Assembly: GCA_036504095.1 (NCBI GenBank)
Contig: DASXVS010000043.1
Location: 121,340-185,339 of the forward strand
Direction: 5' to 3'
Source of the DNA: Armatimonadota bacterium
GTDB lineage: Bacteria; Armatimonadota; DTGP01; JAKQQT01
Length of the DNA stretch: 64,000 bases
Both the position numbers and the translations under genes were made by a program. The notes beneath the pieces are model-generated. The model saw only the letters and a program-made list of their open reading frames with translations, ran no database searches and was not told where the DNA came from. Within the stretch, counting starts at the first letter, position 1, and every line of letters begins with the position of its first letter. Shown here in pieces: positions 32,608-38,707 of this stretch.

Positions 32608-32952
32608 TCAATTCACGAGGTCGGTTTCGTAGGCGGTCAACGTAAGCCCGGATGCGTTCAGCCATTTCTTGCAGAAATCTTGCAGGGATGCGCGTTCGTC
32701 AGCGTACGGGTCTTTGTAGGCGCCGCTCAGGAAGGCGAAGATCCCGAAGGGGTTTTTGGCGAGGCCGGACAGGACCGATACCAAGTTCATCGTCCGGGTA
32801 ACGAAACCGATGTTGCAGTCGGCGTACTCGTTCAGAACCTGTTCAACGGTCGATTTGTCCACGTATTTGTGGGCCACCACGGCTGTCTGGATGCGGAGCG
32901 CTAGGGTCGTAAGGTCGAGAGCTCGACGGGCGTTGGATTTTAGGTTTGCCAT
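32608..32952 (-). CDS. Unknown first gene of the leftward late unit (114 aa)
   Basis: The protein is not recognised. It is all-alpha with basic N-terminal residues (MANLKSNARRALDL) and no membrane segment, and it includes KYVDKSTVEQVLNEYADCN and LQDFCKKWLNASG. GGAG lies 6 nt before the ATG at 32952. It is preceded on the minus strand by a leader with an imperfect inverted repeat (32969-32998) and a possible promoter. Being first in the leftward direction, it may be a late-expression or packaging accessory protein, which is inference. Confidence 0.55.
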   Translation of the reverse strand: MANLKSNARRALDLTTLALRIQTAVVAHKYVDKSTVEQVLNEYADCNIGFVTRTMNLVSVLSGLAKNPFGIFAFLSGAYKDPYADERASLQDFCKKWLNASGLTLTAYETDLVN

Positions 32953-33087
32953 GGTGATCTCCGGTTCTGTCAGCCTGCCGGAAGGGAGGCGGGCTGACCG
33001 CACATGAGGAATGAGCTGCGTAAGTCCCTCAACTACCCTGTCGTAATGAGTTGAGGAATCAGGTGTAGAATTTTCGCAGTGCTCCCA

Positions 33088-33117
33088 AATCTAATGTATC
33101 ATTATTCGATGATTCAA
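33088..33117 (-). promoter_or_regulatory. Possible leftward promoter of the late unit
   Basis: On the minus strand TTGAAT (33112-33117) and TAGATT (33088-33093) are separated by 18 nt, about 135 bp upstream of the gene at 32952. Match to consensus is partial (4/6 and 4/6). Confidence 0.35.
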
Positions 33118-33230
33118 TACGAGACATTTGCTGCCCTTTCCTTTTGGATTGCCAGAGTCTGCGATGGAACTACCATCCACGCTCAGCGCACGCTCACGGC
33201 CCCCAAACTGCCCCCGACAGGCCCCGCACA

Positions 33231-33289
33231 GAGGCATTTGCTGCCCCATACAGAGCGTTCCCGGGGTTGCCTGGTGTGATTGATCGCCC
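33231..33289. repeat. 59-bp intergenic direct repeat, copy 1
   Basis: It matches 34902-34960 at 53 of 59 positions in the same orientation, starting GAGGCATTTGCTGCCCC and ending GATTGATCGCCC. A further partial match starts at 33121 (GAGACATTTGCTGCCC). Confidence 0.8.
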
Positions 33290-33591
33290 GGGATGGCCCG
33301 TCATCCTGGCTCAAAGACCTCTCTCCGCGGGCTCTCTCCGATGATGAGGTTGGGTGCCCCGCCCTCTCATTCGACCGGCAAGGTCTGGCGCGTAGCGCTG
33401 TCCGGCGCCGCAGGCAATCCCCGATTACTGGAGTCTTAGATGGCGCAGCCATCAGCCGGATCTACGCTCGGATGGCGGCCGTCACAGCGTCGGAAAAATA
33501 ATCTCAATCTTTTTGAAAATAGTTGCCCTATTGTAATAACGTGAATCGACAAGGTTAGTATAGGGACCTAAAATATACCGTAAAAAAAGAC

Positions 33592-33620
33592 TTGACAGGT
33601 CCGAAAATACATGGTATCAT
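33592..33620 (+). promoter_or_regulatory. Strong rightward sigma70-type promoter
   Basis: TTGACA (33592-33597) and TATCAT (33615-33620) with a 17-nt spacer in an AT-rich context, 74 bp before the ATG at 33695. It probably drives the rightward genes during lysogeny or early infection using host RNA polymerase. Confidence 0.82.
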
Positions 33621-33694
33621 ATAGGTAGGGCTGAGGCCCGGATGTACCTTGACAACGGCCATGGGGCCACTAGAGCACACGAGGAGAGAAACGG

Positions 33695-34195
33695 ATGAAA
33701 GCACAGACAGAGACGATGGAACAGAGACAGGACCGATTGACGCCGCGGCCGGTGGTGCCACGGAAGCAAGCGGAGACCGACCCGGTGGTGTTGGCGCGGA
33801 TCGAGGCCTATAAGGCGGAGGCCCTCAAGGCGGCTAGAGCCAAAGAGGCCAAAAGGGCCAGGGCGATAGCAAGGGGCCTGACGGAGTTGGTAGCGCAGGT
33901 GCCCGGTAACAACGACGAGATCTATATCGCCGAGCGCCGGTACTACGTAGTGACGTTCTGCCCCAAAGACGGTATGGCCCAGGTCCTGGATGGAAACCAG
34001 GTCCACAGGACCAAAGCGCAGGCCCAGGCCCAGGTTCGGGAGACCCAACAGATCGTCAACGGTAGACGGTGGGCTGGCGACCCAAAGCTCCCGCAGCGCA
34101 CATGGGCCATCGTACCGATCACCGGGGCGCAGGCTATACCGATCCGCGAGGCGCTCAATACGGACAACGAAGAGCAGTGGGTGCCGGTCGGCTGA
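33695..34195 (+). CDS. Unknown basic helical protein under the strong rightward promoter (166 aa)
   Basis: The protein is not recognised. The N-terminal 70 residues form a highly charged helix (LARIEAYKAEALKAARAKEA, then K-R-A-R-A-I-A-R-G). The C-terminal part is a compact alpha/beta region with RRYYVVTFCPKDG and Q-V-H-R-T-K-A-Q-A-Q-A-Q-V. GGAGAG about 8 nt upstream supports the ATG. It is the first gene after the best promoter in the phage, so it should be well expressed. A nucleic-acid-binding role fits its composition but is inference. Confidence 0.6.
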   Translation: MKAQTETMEQRQDRLTPRPVVPRKQAETDPVVLARIEAYKAEALKAARAKEAKRARAIARGLTELVAQVPGNNDEIYIAERRYYVVTFCPKDGMAQVLDGNQVHRTKAQAQAQVRETQQIVNGRRWAGDPKLPQRTWAIVPITGAQAIPIREALNTDNEEQWVPVG

Positions 34196-34205
34196 GTAAC
34201 CATCC

Positions 34206-34225
34206 GGGGCCGGGAGACCGGCCCC
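34206..34225. repeat. GC hairpin with GAGA loop after 33695-34195
   Basis: GGGGCCGG / CCGGCCCC stem (8 bp) with a GAGA tetraloop. No T-run follows, so it may be an mRNA 3'-end stabiliser or weak pause site. The terminator at 34859 uses almost the same stem and the same loop. Confidence 0.55.
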
Positions 34226-34258
34226 ACGGGTTGCCCTCAACTAAGATGGGAGAACGAC

Positions 34259-34465
34259 ATGGATGAACAACACAAAGGGCCGGGGCGCCCGAAGAAGAAG
34301 TTAGGGCGGCCTCGAAACCAAATGTCCAGGGACCACAGGATCAGCACGGACGTCGACAACGAGACCCTGGCGAGGCTGGATGACGTCTGCAAGGCCAGGG
34401 CGATCGCGCGAGCGATCTATCTCAGGCAGGCGCTAATGGACGCATTGTACCGGGATGCCCGGTAA
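34259..34465 (+). CDS. Ribbon-helix-helix regulator with AT-hook-like N-terminus (68 aa)
   Basis: The C-terminal part fits the Arc/CopG ribbon-helix-helix fold: a short strand (HRISTDVDNET) followed by helices LARLDDVCKAR and RAIYLRQALMDAL. The N-terminus carries two AT-hook-like G-R-P cores (GPGRPKKK and LGRPRN) that would contact the minor groove. GGAG lies 7 nt upstream of the ATG. It is a good candidate for a phage transcription regulator or silencer, since no CI-like repressor is visible. Operators are unknown; the AAAATAGTT motifs and the palindromes are candidates. Confidence 0.68.
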   Translation: MDEQHKGPGRPKKKLGRPRNQMSRDHRISTDVDNETLARLDDVCKARAIARAIYLRQALMDALYRDAR

Positions 34466-34496
34466 CGACCACCACGGGCGGTAATGAGGTAGGACG

Positions 34497-34664
34497 ATGG
34501 ATGACGATCTGAAACGGTTGGCAGATGAGACGGCTGAAATAGTGCGGGCCGAGATTCGGGATCAGCTGGGAGTGTTTCGATCCGAAATTGAGGCATTCGC
34601 GGAGGACGTCACGCTCAAAATCCAGGAATTGCAGAACCAAATACGGCTGCTCGAAAACCGGTAA
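34497..34664 (+). CDS. Small coiled-coil protein (55 aa)
   Basis: The product is almost entirely amphipathic helix with regular hydrophobic spacing (LADETAEIVRAEIRDQLG, then I-E-A-F-A-E-D-V-T-L-K-I-Q-E-L), consistent with a dimeric coiled coil. GAGGTAGGACG precedes the ATG. It follows the RHH gene by 31 bp in the same direction. No family is recognised; small coiled-coil phage proteins often modulate host factors. Confidence 0.6.
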   Translation: MDDDLKRLADETAEIVRAEIRDQLGVFRSEIEAFAEDVTLKIQELQNQIRLLENR

Positions 34665-34726
34665 CACGGCCTGATAACGGTCGTTACATGGATGTAGGGC
34701 ACACGCGCACACACAAGGAGCAAATG

Positions 34727-34840
34727 ATGGAAAAGACAGTGAGCGAGAAAATTGACGCGGGAATGACGGTGACGGTTTCCGAGGTCGTCGCGGCGATTGA
34801 GTCGGGCGAACTGGATGTAATCACGTGGGACGAGGGCTGA
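34727..34840 (+). CDS. Micro-protein (37 aa)
   Basis: AAGGAG lies 6 nt before the ATG at 34727 (a second ATG at 34724 is too close). The product MEKTVSEKIDAGMTVTVSEV continues V-A-A-I-E-S-G-E-L-D and ends I-T-W-D-E-G. It is acidic and short, and is followed directly by a real terminator, which supports it as the last gene of this unit. No family is recognised. Confidence 0.5.
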   Translation: MEKTVSEKIDAGMTVTVSEVVAAIESGELDVITWDEG

Positions 34841-34858
34841 GGATCGGGATACGTCAAT

Positions 34859-34882
34859 GGGCCGGAGAGATCCGGCCCTTTT
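34859..34882 (+). terminator. Rho-independent terminator of the first rightward unit
   Basis: GGGCCGGA / TCCGGCCC stem with a GAGA loop followed by TTTT, starting 19 bp after the stop of the 37-aa gene. It closes the unit 33695-34840. Confidence 0.82.
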
Positions 34883-34901
34883 GGCGTTTTGACCCCAAAA
34901 C

Positions 34902-34960
34902 GAGGCATTTGCTGCCCCGTACAGCGCGTTCCCGGCCTCGCCTGGTATGATTGATCGCCC
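34902..34960. repeat. 59-bp intergenic direct repeat, copy 2
   Basis: It matches 33231-33289 at 53 of 59 positions. It lies just downstream of the terminator and about 155 bp upstream of the next gene, so both copies precede a transcription unit. Confidence 0.8.
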
Positions 34961-35115
34961 AGATCCGGATATTGAGCCTCGGCTATACCGGTAGTTACGC
35001 TCGTCATCCGAACCCACGTTCGCAAAACCAATTTCGGAGCAAATAACTATAAACAGGCAATATCTCAATTGTCAAACCGCAAGCGATTTGCACTCGCGGC
35101 GACGGGAATCGAGAT

Positions 35116-35769
35116 ATGCACTACACGGGCAGACACGGGCAACAGGGCCCGACCCAGATCGAGGGTTTCAACAACGACCTCGACCTCAGCGCCTCGGATG
35201 AGGCGACCCGACTACTGGACGCAGCGTACGCGCTCACCATCCCCGATTACATCCGGACGGACCGTCCGGTCTCGACCCATACCCCCAACCAGGTCGACGC
35301 CTATGTGCAAACGTTCGGCAGTACGGTCGAGGTCGAGGAGAAATTCCGACCGGCGAAAATCAACAAACACACCGGCCTGCCGATCGTCTACAGGGACCTG
35401 TTGATCGAGGACGTCCAGGTGGACGCCGATGGCGGCTATCGGGCCGATGGCTGGTTGTGGCGTTACCCGGCCGACCGATTGATCGCAACCGCCTGGGAGG
35501 CGACGGGAGCTGTCCTGATCGTCCGGGCCGGAGCTCTCCGCGACGCCTACGAGGCCAACCGTGATCGCTGGTTCGCCGTTTCGCATATCGCGTGCGCGGG
35601 CAACCGGGTCCAGGGCAATGTCGCCTATTACAGCATCAGCACGTGCGTCGACACAATCACGATTTTGGACGCCGTTCCCGGCGCCATGTTGATCGACACC
35701 CGCGGAGGCCGCGTGTGGGCCAATGACGGCAATGGCAGCCACCACGCAACGACGGAGGCGATCGGATGA
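35116..35769 (+). CDS. Unknown phage protein preceding the HNH gene (217 aa)
   Basis: The protein is not recognised. It is rich in Asp, Arg, Tyr and Trp, with segments RDLLIEDVQVDADGGYRADG and WLWRYPADRLIATAWEATGA that look like an enzyme core, and a beta-rich C-terminal half. It overlaps the HNH endonuclease by 4 bp (ATGA), so the two are coupled. The acidic-basic pattern would fit nucleic acid metabolism, but no catalytic motif can be assigned. The Shine-Dalgarno is weak. Confidence 0.55.
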   Translation: MHYTGRHGQQGPTQIEGFNNDLDLSASDEATRLLDAAYALTIPDYIRTDRPVSTHTPNQVDAYVQTFGSTVEVEEKFRPAKINKHTGLPIVYRDLLIEDVQVDADGGYRADGWLWRYPADRLIATAWEATGAVLIVRAGALRDAYEANRDRWFAVSHIACAGNRVQGNVAYYSISTCVDTITILDAVPGAMLIDTRGGRVWANDGNGSHHATTEAIG

Positions 35770-36194
35770 AAATCCCTATTACGGGCGCTTACGTACATAT
35801 CGACGATGAGGATGTCGACCTGATGCAACAACGCTGGTATCTGCTGGACCGCGGGCAGGTTTTCCGGACCCGCCGGGTCGGACCCAGGGGGTGCAACCGA
35901 CGCATTGGCGAATATCTCGCCCGGATGGTTGCGGCGAGGGCGCACGAGACGCCTGCTGGAAAATGGCGGGTGCGCCATATCAACGGCGATCTGCGCGACT
36001 GCCGGCGCGACAACCTGGAGATCGTCCCGTGCAAAACCGGATCGGTCCGGGACGATGCAGATGGATGGGAAATCGACTGGGACCTGTTTGACCGGATCCA
36101 GGACGCCGTTTGGTTGGCGACGATAACGATAGGTTCAGCTGACCCGATTTTCAGGGAGGACCCAACTGGGTCGCGGGCGGGAGGAATCGGATGA
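35766..36194 (+). CDS. HNH homing-type endonuclease (142 aa)
   Basis: The diagnostic segment is VRHINGDLRDCRRDNLEIV (about 79-97), matching the V-D-H-I-N-G-x-x-x-D-N-R-x-x-N-L signature of HNH_3/AP2-associated nucleases. The catalytic His and both Asn-type ligands are kept; the usual Asp before His is Arg here. The N-terminal part (MQQRWYLLDRGQVFR) is typical of the group. It may be a free-standing homing nuclease or a packaging-type HNH. The end of the gene carries a one-mismatch palindrome copy encoding Gly-Ser-Ala-Asp-Pro. Confidence 0.82.
   Translation: MKIPITGAYVHIDDEDVDLMQQRWYLLDRGQVFRTRRVGPRGCNRRIGEYLARMVAARAHETPAGKWRVRHINGDLRDCRRDNLEIVPCKTGSVRDDADGWEIDWDLFDRIQDAVWLATITIGSADPIFREDPTGSRAGGIG
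36132..36145. repeat. Degenerate palindrome copy in the HNH gene
   Basis: GGTTCAGCTGACCC, one mismatch from the perfect arm. The gene is on the opposite strand from the other two genic copies, yet it is again translated as Gly-Ser-Ala-Asp-Pro. Confidence 0.65.
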
Positions 36195-36280
36195 AAAACA
36201 GGCTGTCACGGTTGGTACTGAACACGACCTGGGGATACCTCATCCTCCTGGCCATCCTGGCGTGGTACTGGAGCCAATGA
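36191..36280 (+). CDS. Single-span membrane micro-protein (29 aa)
   Basis: The ATG overlaps the TGA of the HNH gene and has GGAGG 6 nt upstream, one of the best sites in the phage. The product is MKNRLSRLVLNTTWGY followed by the hydrophobic span LILLAILAWYW and ends S-Q. It is a single transmembrane helix with a basic N-terminus. Possible roles are holin-like, superinfection exclusion or inhibition of a host membrane protein. Confidence 0.6.
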   Translation: MKNRLSRLVLNTTWGYLILLAILAWYWSQ

Positions 36281-36418
36281 CACATTACGGGTAACACATA
36301 GAAACTGTGGTTCGTTATATAGAATGAGAGCTCCAAAAGACTTCCCCTGATTCCATGCCCTTGTTTCGACATGTATTCATGAGGGACTTGTCCCACAAGT
36401 TTCCAAAAAAGGCCTTAT

Positions 36419-36634
36419 ATGAAAATCACAACTACAACAGTCAAAGTCATGAACGCCATTGATGAGCTCAACCGACGTGGTGAGCCGACGAGCTACGACC
36501 GGATCGCCACGACTGCCAGGGTTGGCCGCGGAACCATCAGGACGGCTCTGTTGCGTTTGATCACCAACGGGATGATCGAACAGTTTACGACGTACGCCCG
36601 GCGTCAACCCAACGAATACGTGGTGATCCGATGA
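36419..36634 (+). CDS. Winged helix-turn-helix regulator (71 aa)
   Basis: The small protein consists of one wHTH: helix 1 VKVMNAIDELNRRG, helix 2 SYDRIATTARV, recognition helix GRGTIRTALLRLITNG and a two-strand wing ending EYVVIR. Its stop overlaps the ATG of the sigma-like gene (ATGA), so they are translated together. It may control entry into late expression or serve as a repressor. AAGG lies about 7 nt before the ATG. Confidence 0.72.
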   Translation: MKITTTTVKVMNAIDELNRRGEPTSYDRIATTARVGRGTIRTALLRLITNGMIEQFTTYARRQPNEYVVIR

Positions 36635-37425
36635 ACGCCGTCCTGACATGCTCAACTCCAGAATATGATCTGAAACAGATCCGGTTCCGACGGGCTATCA
36701 ATCGATACCGCCGGATGGGTGCCGACACTTTCGATATCGTCGGTGCGGACCACAACGTCACGGTCCAAACAGAGCTTGAGATCGCCGTCGACGAGGGATG
36801 GCTCCACGTCGACGATGATGATACGCGGACAGTCGTGCCGCTCGGCTGCAAAATCAAACCGACCATTCCGGGGTACCGCGATCTGTCCAGGGTGTGGCAC
36901 TACTATCCCCAAATGGTCGAGTACGTCGCCTTCCGATGGCGGCCGATCGCAGCCAAAATGGCCCGAAGCTACATGGCCCGCGGGATACACGTATACCTAA
37001 GGTGCGAAGCGGAGGACCTGGTCGAAATGATCATGGTCAGCGCCATCCAGGCCATGGCACAACACGATCCGGACAAGAGTCTGCTCGGCTGGTACATGAA
37101 AAAGGCGATCGCCTGCGATATCAAAGACGAATTGCGGAAGGCGAACGCCAAGTGCCGCCGGAATCAGTGGGGCTGGGATGTTGAGTTCGACGATGACGCG
37201 GAGATTGAAAGTCCGGCTTGGATGTCGGCTTCTGACACGGCGATCGTCCTGCAGGACGCCCTTGCCGGGTTAAGCGAGCGCGATCAGTCGATCATCCACA
37301 TGGTCGCCGAGGGTTACACGGCAGCCGAGATAGGCAAAGAGTTCGGGGTTACTGAAGAGGCCGCAGAGAAAGCTACGCAACGCGCGCGTACAAGGGCACA
37401 GATCGCACTGAAAGGGAAGCTATGA
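36631..37425 (+). CDS. Phage-encoded sigma-70-like transcription factor
   Basis: The 264-aa product has a region-2-like segment, YLRCEAEDLVEMIMVSAIQA followed by GWYMKKAIACDIKDELRKA (about 124-170), as in core-binding and -10 helices. A region-4 HTH follows: LSERDQSIIHMVAEGYTAAE, then IGKEFGVTEEAAEKATQRAR. Spacing between the two fits ECF-type or phage sigma factors. The N-terminal 90 residues are not part of the sigma core and may bind a partner. It probably redirects RNA polymerase to phage promoters for late genes, which have no good host-type promoter. It is coupled to the wHTH upstream and to 37422 downstream. Confidence 0.75.
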   Translation: MNAVLTCSTPEYDLKQIRFRRAINRYRRMGADTFDIVGADHNVTVQTELEIAVDEGWLHVDDDDTRTVVPLGCKIKPTIPGYRDLSRVWHYYPQMVEYVAFRWRPIAAKMARSYMARGIHVYLRCEAEDLVEMIMVSAIQAMAQHDPDKSLLGWYMKKAIACDIKDELRKANAKCRRNQWGWDVEFDDDAEIESPAWMSASDTAIVLQDALAGLSERDQSIIHMVAEGYTAAEIGKEFGVTEEAAEKATQRARTRAQIALKGKL

Positions 37426-37856
37426 AAGTCGAAACAACCTTCGAGGTCGACCGTGTTGGGGCCTCGCTGGAATTGATATACCGGATTACCGAATGCGGCG
37501 CCAGGATCGTGATCGGACCGAAGCGGCGGATATGGGCGATCGACTCCATAGAACTCAAAGACGGGGGCGGGCAGTTCACGTCAACGATCAAGCTCGCGCG
37601 GATGCCCGCTCCGGTTAAGGAAAAACTGATGGAGGGAGTCGATCGGAACGATATGCAGATCTCCATCCTGATCAACGGGATGAGGCTCAACACGTGGGCT
37701 CATGTCGACCCTCTGACGGATGCCTGGAGAATTACGACGATGGGCGATATGGTCTGCGATCGCAAGTACATTGGGCCCAGCAAAATCGTCTACGCAATGA
37801 CAGGGCGCGACTACCGGACCGATCGCGAAGAGGCGAAGAAGGCAGCAATGCTGTGA
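37422..37856 (+). CDS. Unknown protein coupled to the sigma-like factor (144 aa)
   Basis: The protein is not recognised. It starts within the sigma gene stop (ATGA). It is alpha/beta with the segments RIVIGPKRRIWAIDSIELKD and RDYRTDREEAKKAAML. Because it is the last gene before a clear terminator and is translationally coupled, it could be an anti-sigma or co-activator of the sigma-like factor. That is inference from the genetic linkage. Confidence 0.55.
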   Translation: MKVETTFEVDRVGASLELIYRITECGARIVIGPKRRIWAIDSIELKDGGGQFTSTIKLARMPAPVKEKLMEGVDRNDMQISILINGMRLNTWAHVDPLTDAWRITTMGDMVCDRKYIGPSKIVYAMTGRDYRTDREEAKKAAML

Positions 37857-37873
37857 GCGCAATTCGTGCTCAA

Positions 37874-37892
37874 AAAATAGTTCAACTATTTT
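37874..37892. promoter_or_regulatory. Perfect AT palindrome AAAATAGTT-C-AACTATTTT, possible operator
   Basis: A 9-bp perfect inverted repeat with a single central base. Half-site copies occur at 38033-38041 (followed by GAACTTTTT) and 33516-33524. All three are in intergenic, AT-rich stretches of the phage. Confidence 0.5.
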
Positions 37893-37985
37893 CTGGTAAG
37901 GGTGTCCACTTTTGGACCTACTTCGCGAATTGGTACTAATGAGAATGAAAGACTGGGACTCTGTTTCGGTCTGGGCTGATTTACC

Positions 37986-38012
37986 GGGCGGCTTCGGCCG
38001 CCCTTCTTCTTT
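37986..38012 (+). terminator. Rho-independent terminator of the sigma/wHTH unit
   Basis: GGGCGGC-TTCG-GCCGCCC followed by TTCTTCTTT, about 130 bp after the stop of 37422-37856. Confidence 0.8.
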
Positions 38013-38157
38013 GGTGGAATTCACGCTCAGAAAAAATAGTTGAACTTTTTACATACGATCTCTGGAAAAACGGTGAGCATGTAAGCGAAGCCAAAGATCG
38101 TCATCCCGGTCTTCAATCCGGGCGGCGAAGCCGACGTGAAGCGTTAGCGAAACAGTA

Positions 38158-38201
38158 CGGAATTGTGACGCGGTAGCGAAGCGGACGCCAAAACAATTCC
38201 G
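38158..38201. repeat. Inverted repeat CGGAATTGT / ACAATTCCG with AGCGAAGC repeats inside
   Basis: Nine-bp perfect arms enclose 26 bp that contain one of several AGCGAAGC-like units. Similar units occur from about 38085 to 38250 (TAAGCGAAGCC, GGCGAAGCC, TAGCGAAGCGG, GAGCGAAGCGAG). Confidence 0.55.
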
Positions 38202-38424
38202 AAGGGCCCCCGAGGGGGCGATGGAGGGGGGTGCGAGCGAAGCGAGCATTCCGAGATCTCCAAACTCTGGGAGACATGGTGTCGCCTACGGCGACAGTCC
38301 CCCCGCCAACGGGTCCCCAGGGACCCCCTGCGACTAAGCGCTTTGGTCTCCGCTTCGCTACGACGTCGCGCCGTCGCCTGATTGTCTTCGACAATTACCG
38401 GATGAGATCTCATCCGGGTCTACA

Positions 38425-38573
38425 GGAATCCCGGACAGGTCCTCTCCGGGATGATGAAGGTTAGGGATTGCCGACCTCATCCCGGTCTTCCGCAATCCCG
38501 GTTCCCGGAGTCCTGGCCGGCATGATGAACTTCACCCCGGTCCTCAATCATCCGGCCAGATCTCCGGATGATT
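38425..38573. repeat. Row of hairpin units of the CCCGG...CCGGGATGATGAA type
   Basis: At least three degenerate units of 50-60 bp, each able to form a hairpin: ATCCCGGA/TCCGGGAT (about 38429-38453), CCCGG/CCGG-CATGATGAA (38480-38530) and AATCATCCGG/CCGGATGATT (38546-38573). Related phrases (GATGATGAGG, GTCATCC) occur in the 33.3-kb control region. Confidence 0.5.
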
Positions 38574-38707
38574 GTGACGGCTCGCCAGGATGCCGATTCC
38601 GGGCACCAGGATGCCCCAGGACGGGCCTGGCGCCCCGCGGCCTCTACCGAGGCCTCAGGCCCACTGGCTCATCCCGACGGGCCGGCTAGAATGGCGCAGC
38701 CACTCCG

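Larger units (their letters stand above)
32953..33694. other. Divergent control region between late (leftward) and early (rightward) genes
   Basis: About 740 bp without a gene. It contains an imperfect inverted repeat (32969-32998, GTCAGCC/GGCTGAC), a possible leftward promoter at 33088-33117, a 59-bp element repeated at 34902-34960, an AAAATAGTT motif at 33516-33524 and the strong rightward promoter at 33592-33620. Its position between divergent units makes it the likely lysis-lysogeny switch. Confidence 0.6.
37857..38707. other. 850-bp structured non-coding region next to the integrase
   Basis: It contains two AAAATAGTT motifs, a terminator (37986-38012), a cluster of AGCGAAGC-type repeats and a row of hairpin-forming CCCGG/CCGGG units (38400-38580). 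No open frame has a ribosome-binding site. See the separate entries for the parts. Confidence 0.6.
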
